Part shown: one piece after another, positions 25,688-33,286 of the stretch | Position numbering within the stretch: the stretch's first letter is position 1 | How the letters are laid out: every line of letters starts with the position of its first letter | Source: Candidatus Omnitrophota bacterium | GTDB lineage: Bacteria > Omnitrophota > Gorgyraeia > Gygaellales > Profunditerraquicolaceae | DNA: 33,286 nt | Assembly (NCBI GenBank): GCA_026387265.1 | Contig: JAPLLZ010000027.1 | Coordinates: forward strand, 1-33,286 | Reading direction: 5' to 3' | Program-made: the position numbers and the translations under genes | The notes under the pieces: generated by a model | What the model was told of the DNA's origin: nothing | What the model saw: the letters and a program-made list of their open reading frames with translations, nothing else | The model's database searches: none

Positions 25688-26617
25688 ATGATTAACCTAA
25701 AGAAGGTAAAAACGTATTCCATCAAAAAACGCTTAAGTAAGGTGAATAAGGGTGATTTTGCGGGTAAACCCGTAAAAGGCAGGAGTTTTACGGCTTTTTT
25801 GGATGCTTTACCCAATATTTTAAAAGCTAAGGATCTGCGTGCGGTTGCTGGTGATATTGTTTCGGCGCGCAAGAAAAATAAAGGGGTTATTTTGATGGCC
25901 GGAGCGCATGTAATTAAATGCGGGCTTAATCCGGTATTAATCGAATTACTTGAGAAAAAGATCATTACCTGTATTTGTTTAAATGGCGCCGGGATTATTC
26001 ATGATTTTGAAATTGCATATCAGGGGAAGACCTCCGAAGATGTTGCGGCGAATCTTAAAAACGGCAGATTCGGAATGGGTAAGGAGACTGCAGATTTTCT
26101 AAATTCTGCAGTTAAAGAAGGAGTTAAAACAGGTTTTGGTTTAGGTTATGCTGTTGCAAATAAAATTGCTACTGCGCGGCTGGCGCATAAAAATTTAAGC
26201 TTGCTTTATAATGCTTATAAACATAAGGTGCCGGTTTGTGTTTTTGTGGGGATTGGTACGGATATTATACATCAGCACCCCTCATTTGATCCTGCTGCAA
26301 CTGGAGTTGGTTCATTGCGCGATTTTCATATTTTAGTGGAAAATATCCGTTCTTTGAATCAGGGAGGGGTGGTTCTAAATTTCGGTTCAGCAGTATTATT
26401 GCCGGAGGTGTTTTTGAAGGCTTTGAATCTTACGCGTAACCTGGGGAATAAAGTTAAAGATTTCACTTCTGCAAATTTTGATATGATTTATCAGTATCGC
26501 GCAGCACAGAATGTTGTCAGCCGTCCGACTGCTTCCGGCGGTAAAGGTTATTATGTTATCGGGCATCATGAGATTATGTTGCCGCTTTTAGCTCAAAGTG
26601 TAATTGAGAATATATGA
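25688..26617 (+). CDS. Deoxyhypusine synthase-like family protein of unknown function
   Basis: VILMAGAHVIKCGLNPVLIELLEKKIITCICLNGAGIIHDFEIAYQGKT ... YNAYKHKVPVCVFVGIGTDIIHQHP. Start moved from 25670 to ATG 25688 because the promoter overlaps the upstream codons. Confidence 0.5.
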   Translation: MINLKKVKTYSIKKRLSKVNKGDFAGKPVKGRSFTAFLDALPNILKAKDLRAVAGDIVSARKKNKGVILMAGAHVIKCGLNPVLIELLEKKIITCICLNGAGIIHDFEIAYQGKTSEDVAANLKNGRFGMGKETADFLNSAVKEGVKTGFGLGYAVANKIATARLAHKNLSLLYNAYKHKVPVCVFVGIGTDIIHQHPSFDPAATGVGSLRDFHILVENIRSLNQGGVVLNFGSAVLLPEVFLKALNLTRNLGNKVKDFTSANFDMIYQYRAAQNVVSRPTASGGKGYYVIGHHEIMLPLLAQSVIENI

Positions 26618-26690
26618 TCCCGCACCTTCGTTATATTTAGATATTAGAAGGTGTAGGGGTAAATTAGTTAATAATACGAAGGTGCGGGAT
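26617..26690 (+). promoter_or_regulatory. Candidate cis-regulatory RNA hairpin/switch over the hldE1 start codon
   Basis: atcccgcaccttcgt 26617-26631 and acgaaggtgcgggat 26676-26690 are perfect complements (15 bp); an internal gaaggtg 26647-26653 can also pair with caccttc 26623-26629; hldE1 ATG is 26689-26691. Confidence 0.65.
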
Positions 26691-27705
26691 GAAGAATTTA
26701 AAAGAAATAGTCCGTAAATTCAATAAAGCAAAGATTTTGGTTGTAGGTGATTTAATTCTTGATCAGCATATTTGGGGGGACGTTGAAAGAATTTCACCTG
26801 AAGCCCCGGTGCCGGTAGTTTGGGCAAAGAAAAGGACATACGCTCCGGGAGGAGCGGCTAATGTTGCTAATAATATCAGCGCTTTTGGCGCAAAGGTAAC
26901 TCTTTGTGGAGTGTTAGGTGATAGTCAAGATCCTGCTACTGAGACATTTCAGCGTGGGGCAAAAAAATTAAATATTGATATGAGTGGGGTATTGTTTGAG
27001 ACTGGGCGCACGACTACCCTTAAGACCAGGATTATTGCTGGTCATCAGCAGGTGGTTAGGGTGGATTGGGAGGATGTGCATAATATTTCCAAAAATATAA
27101 AAGATAAACTTTTTAAATTTTTTGGTGATCATATCAAAAAATTTGACGCAGTGATTATTGAAGATTATGGTAAGGGGCTGTTGGATAGCGAATTGACCAA
27201 GGCTATTATTAAGAACGCCAGATATTCCAAAAAGATAGTGACGATCGACCCTAAAGAGAATAATTTTGATTGTTATAAGCAGGCTACTTGTATTACCCCA
27301 AATCGTAAAGAAGCCCAGAATGCTATTAGGTATCTGAGGATGAAGGATCGGGGAGGTTTATTCAAGATTGATAAAGAGATTTTGTTTACAGATAAAGATA
27401 TTATTAATGCGGGCGAGGCAATTTTAGAGTATTTGCAATTAGAGAGTTTTTTGATTACGCTTGGTGAAAGCGGAATGTGGCTTTTTGAAAAAGGAAAAAA
27501 TAAGCATATTCCGACGGTGGCTCAGGAAGTATTTGATGTTTCTGGTGCCGGGGATACGGTAATTAGTGCTTTTACGCTAGCGCTTTGCGCCGGCGCCACT
27601 AAGCTGGAAGCCGCGCACATCGCGAATTTTGCCGCGGGCATCGTGGTGGGCAAATTAGGCACGGCAGTTACTAGTACAAAAGAACTTTTAGAGAGGATAA
27701 AATAG
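26689..27705 (+). CDS. hldE1: D-glycero-beta-D-manno-heptose-7-phosphate kinase (kinase domain only)
   Basis: ILVVGDLILDQHIWGDVERISPEAPVPVVWAKKRTYAPGGAANVANNISAFGAKV ... FDVSGAGDTVISAFTLALCAGA. Confidence 0.92.
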   Translation: MKNLKEIVRKFNKAKILVVGDLILDQHIWGDVERISPEAPVPVVWAKKRTYAPGGAANVANNISAFGAKVTLCGVLGDSQDPATETFQRGAKKLNIDMSGVLFETGRTTTLKTRIIAGHQQVVRVDWEDVHNISKNIKDKLFKFFGDHIKKFDAVIIEDYGKGLLDSELTKAIIKNARYSKKIVTIDPKENNFDCYKQATCITPNRKEAQNAIRYLRMKDRGGLFKIDKEILFTDKDIINAGEAILEYLQLESFLITLGESGMWLFEKGKNKHIPTVAQEVFDVSGAGDTVISAFTLALCAGATKLEAAHIANFAAGIVVGKLGTAVTSTKELLERIK

Positions 27706-28446
27706 ATGGATGTTATTGGGGTGATCCCGGCCAGGTATTCATCGACCAGGTTTCAGGGTAAAGTTTTAGCGGATATTATGGGCAAACCCATGTTGCAGCA
27801 TGTTTGGGAGCGGGCTAAGCAATCCCGGATGCTAGATGATTTAATTATTGCTTGTGATAATGAAATTATCCTTAAAGCGGCTACCGGATTCGGGGCTAAA
27901 GCGGTAATGACTTCTAAGGAACATACCTGTGGCACTGACCGGATTAGCGAGGTCGTTAATCCTTTAGATGTAAAAGTCATTATTAATATTCAGGCGGATG
28001 AGCCGTTGATTCATCCGATGATGATTGATAGCGTTGCCCGGACATTGTTGGAAGATAAAATGCTGAATATGGCCACGCTGATGAAAAAGATTGATGATGT
28101 TTTAGAATTACTGGATCCAAATGTGGTAAAAGTCGTCGTGGATAAAAATAATTTTGCTTTATATTTTTCGCGCGCGCCTATTCCGTATCTAGCGCCTAAC
28201 GCCGAGATTGATCAAGTGACTTATTATAAACATATCGGTCTTTATGGGTATACTAAGGATTTTCTTTTTACTTATAAAAATCTTCCGGTTTCTAACCTTG
28301 AAAAAACGGAAAAATTAGAGCAGTTGCGTGTTTTAGCCGAAGGTTTCAGAATTAAAGTGATTCAGACACAATTTGATACAGTCGGGGTGGATACTCCTAA
28401 AGATTTAGAGAAAGTTCTGGAGAGATTGAAAAAAGAGGAGAAATAA
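27706..28446 (+). CDS. kdsB: 3-deoxy-manno-octulosonate cytidylyltransferase
   Basis: GVIPARYSSTRFQGKVLADIMGKPMLQHVWERA ... TCGTDRISEV ... INIQADEPLI ... YYKHIGLYGYTKDFL. Confidence 0.95.
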   Translation: MDVIGVIPARYSSTRFQGKVLADIMGKPMLQHVWERAKQSRMLDDLIIACDNEIILKAATGFGAKAVMTSKEHTCGTDRISEVVNPLDVKVIINIQADEPLIHPMMIDSVARTLLEDKMLNMATLMKKIDDVLELLDPNVVKVVVDKNNFALYFSRAPIPYLAPNAEIDQVTYYKHIGLYGYTKDFLFTYKNLPVSNLEKTEKLEQLRVLAEGFRIKVIQTQFDTVGVDTPKDLEKVLERLKKEEK

Positions 28447-29258
28447 TGCATCAGGTTAATGTGGGAAACATAAAATTCGGGGATAAGTTTCCGTTGGTGC
28501 TTATTGCCGGGCCTTGCGCTATTGAATCAGAAAGTTCATGCCTGGATGCTGCTAAAAAGATTAAAGATATTACTACGGCTTTAAACATACCGTTTATTTT
28601 TAAATCCAGCTTTGATAAAGCTAACCGTCTTTCGGTAAGTTCCTATCGCGGCCCGGGAATAAAAAAGGGGCTGTCGATTTTAAAAAAAGTAAAAGATAAG
28701 CTCAAGGTTCCTATTTTAAGTGACGTACATTGTGTAAAAGATATTCCGCTGGCTGCGCAAGTATTGGATATTATTCAGATACCGGCATTTTTGTGCCGTC
28801 AGACGGATATTGTTTTAGCTGCCGCCAGGACGGGTAAAGTGGTAAATATTAAAAAAGGCCAGTTTCTTGCCCCTTGGGACATTTTGCCAATAATTAAGAA
28901 GGTAGAAAGCGTAGGAAGCAAAAAGATTTTAATTACTGAGCGGGGAGTAAGTTTTGGGTATAATAATTTAGTTACGGATTTACGTAGTTTAGCAATCATG
29001 CGGAATTTTGGTTATCCGGTGATTTATGATGCTACGCATAGCGTGCAGCTTCCTGGAGGCCAAGGTGGTTGTTCAGGCGGCCAGACAGAGTTTGTCGCCG
29101 GGTTATCCCGGGCAGCAGTTGCTTTTGGTTGTGATGGTTTGTTTTTGGAGGTGCATTCCGATCCGAAGAATGCTCCTTGCGATGGGCCGAATATGATTAA
29201 TTTTAAGGGCTTAGAAGAACTTTTAAGGCAAGTAAAAAAAATTAGGCAGGTATTATAA
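28446..29258 (+). CDS. kdsA: 3-deoxy-8-phosphooctulonate synthase
   Basis: LIAGPCAIESESSCLDAAKKI ... FKSSFDKANRLSVSSYRGPG ... IYDATHSVQLPGGQGGCSGGQ. Confidence 0.96.
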   Translation: MHQVNVGNIKFGDKFPLVLIAGPCAIESESSCLDAAKKIKDITTALNIPFIFKSSFDKANRLSVSSYRGPGIKKGLSILKKVKDKLKVPILSDVHCVKDIPLAAQVLDIIQIPAFLCRQTDIVLAAARTGKVVNIKKGQFLAPWDILPIIKKVESVGSKKILITERGVSFGYNNLVTDLRSLAIMRNFGYPVIYDATHSVQLPGGQGGCSGGQTEFVAGLSRAAVAFGCDGLFLEVHSDPKNAPCDGPNMINFKGLEELLRQVKKIRQVL

Positions 29259-30226
29259 TGAATATAAATGTAATCAAGCGGGCTAAAGAGGTTTTAGAAA
29301 TTGAAGCACAAGCCATCCGTCTATTAAAGACACGCTTGGGCAAAGGATTTATTAAAGCTGTTGAGTTAATTTTAAAATGCAAGGGCAGGGTAGTAGTCAG
29401 TGGAATGGGGAAAACCGGAATTATCGCACAAAAGTTTTCTGCGACCTTAGCTTCCACGGGTACACCTAGTTTGTTTCTTCATACCGCAGAGGCAATTCAC
29501 GGTGATTTAGGTAAAGTTACCGGTGATGATATTATAATTATTTTATCTAATAGTGGTTCAACCGAAGAAATGAAACAGCTTTTACCGATACTTAAAAAAA
29601 TCGGCGCGCCGATTATTTCGCTTACCGGAAATTCTAAATCTGTGTTGGCTAAATACAGCGATGTAGTTTTGGATGTGAGCGTAAAAAAAGAGGCTTGCCC
29701 GTTAGGTTTGGCGCCGACCGCTTCGACTACTGCTACTTTAGCGATGGCTGATGCGCTTGCGGTATGCCTGTTGGAACGTAAAGGTTTTAAGGAGAAAGAT
29801 TTTGCTTTTTTCCATCCCGGAGGAGCTTTAGGCAGACGCTTGCTTTTGAGTGTTCAGGATATTATGCGCCAGGGTGCGGCCAATGCGATTGTGGGGGAAG
29901 ATAAATTGGTAGCAGAAGTTTTATTATCAATTACCCGTGCCCGCAGTGGTTCTGCCATTGTTGTGGATAAGCGTGGTAAATTAAAGGGAATTTTTACCGA
30001 TGGAGACTTACGCCGGCATTTAGCTAGTGATAAAAATTTACCGGCCCGGCCAATTCATGAGGTAATGACTAAAAATCCTACGGTGGTCAGTAAAGATATG
30101 TTGGCGGCGGAAGCCATGCGCATATTGCAGGATAAAAAGATCGATGAAGTTCCGGTGGTGGATAAATTTATGCATCCGATTGGGTTATTGGATGTGCAGG
30201 ATCTACTTAAAGCAGGATTAATTTAA
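29258..30226 (+). CDS. kdsD: Arabinose-5-phosphate isomerase (SIS-CBS)
   Basis: VVVSGMGKTGIIAQKFSATLASTGTPSLFLHTAEAIHGDLG ... two CBS domains. Confidence 0.94.
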   Translation: MNINVIKRAKEVLEIEAQAIRLLKTRLGKGFIKAVELILKCKGRVVVSGMGKTGIIAQKFSATLASTGTPSLFLHTAEAIHGDLGKVTGDDIIIILSNSGSTEEMKQLLPILKKIGAPIISLTGNSKSVLAKYSDVVLDVSVKKEACPLGLAPTASTTATLAMADALAVCLLERKGFKEKDFAFFHPGGALGRRLLLSVQDIMRQGAANAIVGEDKLVAEVLLSITRARSGSAIVVDKRGKLKGIFTDGDLRRHLASDKNLPARPIHEVMTKNPTVVSKDMLAAEAMRILQDKKIDEVPVVDKFMHPIGLLDVQDLLKAGLI

Positions 30227-30229
30227 AAT

Positions 30230-30772
30230 ATGCCCCTAGAGTTAATTGATGAAAAATTAAAAGCGCGCTTTCAGAAAGTTAAATTGCTGCTTTTGGATGT
30301 AGACGGCGTTTTAACTGACGGCAGGATAATTTATGATTCTTGCGGCCGGGATTCTAAATTTTTTGATGTGCATGACGGATTAGGGGTTTATGTCTTACAT
30401 AAATTCGGAATTAATACAATTATTATTACTGCTAAGAGTTCTAAAACGATTAGGCCGCGTTCAAAAGATATGCACGTTGCGGAAGTTTTTGCTGATATTT
30501 TTCCCAAGACTGTAGTTTTGGATAAGATTATTAAGAAATACCATGTGCTTGCAGACGAGATTTGTTTTGTAGGAGACGATTTAGTTGATTTAGCATTGAT
30601 GCATAAAATTGGTTTGCCGGTAGCTACCGCTAACGCTGCCAATGAAATAAAAGAGGCAGCAGTTTATGTTACTACTTGTATGGGCGGCCGGGGAGCAGTC
30701 AGGGAAGTGGCGGAATTAATTCTCAAATCGCAAGGCAAATGGAATGATGTGCTAAAGTTTTATGAAGCATAA
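30230..30772 (+). CDS. kdsC: 3-deoxy-D-manno-octulosonate 8-phosphate phosphatase
   Basis: VKLLLLDVDGVLTDGRIIYDSCGRDSKFFDVHDGLGV ... ICFVGDDLVDLALMHKIGLPVATANA. Confidence 0.93.
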   Translation: MPLELIDEKLKARFQKVKLLLLDVDGVLTDGRIIYDSCGRDSKFFDVHDGLGVYVLHKFGINTIIITAKSSKTIRPRSKDMHVAEVFADIFPKTVVLDKIIKKYHVLADEICFVGDDLVDLALMHKIGLPVATANAANEIKEAAVYVTTCMGGRGAVREVAELILKSQGKWNDVLKFYEA

Positions 30773-31667
30773 AAAAATAGGTTTATTTTTTGCATTTTTA
30801 TTTCTTACCTGCACACAATTATCAGCAGTTGAAGTTAAAGAAATAAAATCTAATTCTGTAGCCAAGGATTCCAAGGAGTCTGAGCAGCAGATCGGGGATT
30901 TTTCTCTTTCCGGATTTGGGGATAAAGGGAAGAAATCTTGGGATATCGCTGGTAAATCCGCAGATATATTTAATGAAGTAGTTAAATTAAAGCAAGTAGT
31001 AGGCAATAATTATGCGCCGAATGATACGATTAATTTAACCGCAGACAACGGGGATTTCGATAAAAAAAGCGGCGTAGTGCATTTACAGGATAATGTGGTA
31101 ATTACTACGACCAGCGGATCTAAGCTCACTACGGATACCTTGGATTGGGACCGCAAGCAGCAGATTGTGAAGACTTTGGACAAAGTTAATCTTGCCCGCC
31201 AGGACATGAATCTTTGCGGCCAAGGCGCTCAAGGGCAGACTGCCCTGCAGCAGATCGTGGTGAATAAGGATGTAAGATTAGATATTCAAGCTCAGGATAA
31301 ACAGATAAATAAGAAAGAGAAAATTGTGATTACTTGCGATGGGCCTCTAGAGGTAGATTATGAAAAAAATATTGCCATATTTAATAAAAATGTTAAAGTA
31401 GAAAAGCCGGATTTAACCATCTATAGCGATAAAATGCAGGTTTATTTTACTCCGAAACAGCAGGATAATTCATCGGCTAAAGGGCTAGCGACAATGTCTA
31501 GTTCCGTGAATAAGATTGTTGCTTTAGGCAATGTGCGGATATTACGCGGTGAGAATATTTCTTATAGCCAGGAAGCAATTTATACTTCTGTAGATAAAAA
31601 AATAACTTTAACCGGCAGGCCACAAATAATAATTTACCAAACGGAGAATATCGATGCGGCTTCTTGA
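30762..31667 (+). CDS. LptC-LptA-like fusion (LPS export)
   Basis: N part LptC-like: [30 protein letters not shown]...[18 protein letters not shown] part LptA/OstA-like: [42 protein letters not shown]...[23 protein letters not shown]. Confidence 0.83.
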   Translation: MKHKKIGLFFAFLFLTCTQLSAVEVKEIKSNSVAKDSKESEQQIGDFSLSGFGDKGKKSWDIAGKSADIFNEVVKLKQVVGNNYAPNDTINLTADNGDFDKKSGVVHLQDNVVITTTSGSKLTTDTLDWDRKQQIVKTLDKVNLARQDMNLCGQGAQGQTALQQIVVNKDVRLDIQAQDKQINKKEKIVITCDGPLEVDYEKNIAIFNKNVKVEKPDLTIYSDKMQVYFTPKQQDNSSAKGLATMSSSVNKIVALGNVRILRGENISYSQEAIYTSVDKKITLTGRPQIIIYQTENIDAAS

Positions 31668-32376
31668 AACCAAAGGCTTAGCTAAATCTTATGATGGCCG
31701 CCAGGTAGTTAAGGGCGTGGATATCACGGTTAAGCGCGGAGAGATTGTTGGCCTCCTGGGGCCTAATGGTGCGGGCAAAACCACTACTTTTTATATGATT
31801 GTTGGTATTGTGCCTCCGAATAAGGGGACGATTGTTTTTGATAATCATGATATTACCAATATGGCGATTCATGAACGGGCGCGTTTTGGCATAGGTTACT
31901 TAGCCCAGGAGCCTTCAATATTCCGTAAGCTGACCGTTGAAGATAATATTAATGCAATCCTGGAAACTCTTTCTTTGGGCAGGGCAGAGAGAAAACGCAG
32001 GTTGGCTGCTTTATTAGAAGAATTAAATATCGCGCATTTAGCCAAAAATAAAGCCTATACTTTAAGCGGCGGAGAAAGAAGGCGCTTGGAGATTACCCGG
32101 GCTTTGGTTACTAATCCTTCTTTTATACTCTTGGATGAACCTTTCAGCGGAATTGATCCGATCGTGGTTAATGAAGCTCAGGAAATTATTAAAGAATTAA
32201 AAGCCAAAGGCTTGGGAATTTTATTGACTGATCATAATGTACGTGAAACCCTGTCTATTACTGACCGGGCGTATTTAATTTCAGAGGGATCGATTCTTAT
32301 TTCGGGTACGGCGCATGATTTGATTAATCACCCGCAAGCGCGTCAGGTTTATTTGGGTGAGAAGTTTAGGATGTAA
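31654..32376 (+). CDS. lptB: LPS export ABC transporter ATP-binding protein
   Basis: [20 protein letters not shown] ... [34 protein letters not shown]. Confidence 0.95.
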   Translation: MRLLETKGLAKSYDGRQVVKGVDITVKRGEIVGLLGPNGAGKTTTFYMIVGIVPPNKGTIVFDNHDITNMAIHERARFGIGYLAQEPSIFRKLTVEDNINAILETLSLGRAERKRRLAALLEELNIAHLAKNKAYTLSGGERRRLEITRALVTNPSFILLDEPFSGIDPIVVNEAQEIIKELKAKGLGILLTDHNVRETLSITDRAYLISEGSILISGTAHDLINHPQARQVYLGEKFRM

Positions 32377-32383
32377 AAGGTAT

Positions 32384-32516
32384 ATTCCGTCTCAGGAGCT
32401 ACACCGAAATTTTCTAAAATTTCGGTGTATTCGACGGAATTAATTCGCAGACGTGGATTCGTTTAATAGAAACCACTACAACTTATGTCGCACTTTGTGC
32501 TCCATAAGTTGTCTGC
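32384..32516 (+). other. Structured intergenic element, copy B
   Basis: attccgtc 32384-32391/gacggaat 32433-32440 enclosing acaccgaaatttt 32401-32413/aaaatttcggtgt 32416-32428; gcag 32447-32450/ctgc 32513-32516 enclosing gtggattc 32453-32460/gaaaccac 32469-32476 and acaacttatg 32478-32487/cataagttgt 32503-32512. Confidence 0.78.
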
Positions 32517-32535
32517 TCATTAAGAAAGGGATCAA

Positions 32536-33286
32536 ATGAAAACGGAAGTTAAGAAGTTAGATAGTACAAAGTGCGAGATTAGCGTAGCAGTAAATGGCGA
32601 GCAGATTAAAAATAAATTTGAAGAAATTTTTGCTCAAGTATCCAAAGAAGCTAAGGTTCCGGGGTTTCGTCCGGGGAAAGCCCCGCGGGATGTTTTAGAG
32701 AAACATTATGCTTCCCGGGTGCATGAGCAGGTTTTAAAAGAGCTGGTTCCGGATGTTTATAATCAGGCAATTGCGGCGGAGAAATTGGATGTGATTGAGT
32801 TGCCGCAGATAACTGATGTTAAGCTTGACCGCAGCAATCTTTCTTTTAAGGCGGTAGTAGAAGTTACTCCGGAGATTGCCGTCAAGAATTATAAAGGTCT
32901 ACCTATAAAATATAAAGCAGTGACGGTAGACAGTGATGAAGTAAAAAGGCATATTGATTCAGTTAAAGAGTCGCGCAAAGCCGATAATCTCGACGATAAA
33001 TTCAGTCGTTCTTTAGGTTATCCAAATTTGGCGGAGTTAGAAAAGGCAGTGGAAAGGCAGATTTTTATTACTAAAGAAAATCAGCAACGTCAGGGAGTGG
33101 AGACTGAATTAATTGAAAACCTAACCAAAGGTTTAGAATTTAAGTTGCCGCAAGGATTAGTAGAGCGGCAAACTCAGGATATGCTCAGGCAGACTAAAAT
33201 TGATCTGGCGATGAAGGGTATTCCTCGGGATAAGATTGATGAGCAGGATAAAGTTCTTTTAGAAAGCATCCAGCCGGAAGCCAAAA
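32536..33286 (+). CDS. tig: Trigger factor (3' end outside window), apparently lacking the PPIase domain
   Basis: MKTEVKKLDSTKCEISVAVNGEQIKNKFEEIFAQVSKEAKVPGFRPGKAPRDVLEKHYASRVHEQVLKELVPDVY...; GFRPGKAP signature. Not in the ORF track because it runs off the window. Confidence 0.9.
   Translation, partial: MKTEVKKLDSTKCEISVAVNGEQIKNKFEEIFAQVSKEAKVPGFRPGKAPRDVLEKHYASRVHEQVLKELVPDVYNQAIAAEKLDVIELPQITDVKLDRSNLSFKAVVEVTPEIAVKNYKGLPIKYKAVTVDSDEVKRHIDSVKESRKADNLDDKFSRSLGYPNLAELEKAVERQIFITKENQQRQGVETELIENLTKGLEFKLPQGLVERQTQDMLRQTKIDLAMKGIPRDKIDEQDKVLLESIQPEAK

Noticed and set aside
32384-32440. Simple intrinsic terminator after lptB
   Set aside because: Hairpin is strong but no T-tract follows, and it is part of a larger architecture shared with 1681-1807; reported as a structured element instead.

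Overview
The window looks like a chromosomal housekeeping and lipopolysaccharide (Kdo/heptose/Lpt) region of a Gram-negative, probably environmental/uncultivated bacterium. Gene style suggests Omnitrophota-like, but that is inference and untested. Nearly all genes are on the + strand: DUF3786-like, SNase, aroC, spoVG, aroK, dprA, topA, TPR protein, xerC/D, waaA, greA, deaminase, OsmC, STAS-PilZ, HAD, GDT1-like, lpxK, an lpxL-like acyltransferase split by a frameshift and joined to an ELM1-like domain, a GT4/GT9 block, a deoxyhypusine-synthase-like gene, hldE1, kdsB, kdsA, kdsD, kdsC, an lptC-lptA fusion, lptB, and tig (cut by the window end). A Ski2-like helicase (cut by the window start) is on the - strand. 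The ORF track misses the helicase, tig and a 55-aa ORF.

The strongest unusual signal is a pair of intergenic elements of about 130 nt (1681-1807 and 32384-32516). Sequence is mostly diverged, but they appear to share one secondary-structure plan: an interrupted hairpin, a 6-nt linker, and a three-way junction with two hairpins. Base changes are compensatory, and each element sits in the same orientation just upstream of a start codon. Other notable signals: (i) a helicase with VLIH in place of DExH motif II; (ii) a 15-bp perfect inverted repeat whose right arm covers the hldE1 start codon, with a competing internal arm; (iii) a trigger factor apparently lacking its PPIase domain; (iv) several families of palindromic intergenic repeats that also encode C-terminal residues of neighbouring genes; (v) two candidate leaderless promoters; (vi) unusual glycosyltransferase fusions. 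No rRNA, CRISPR array or transposase was recognised; tRNAs were looked for only by eye. All translations and pairings were done by hand.
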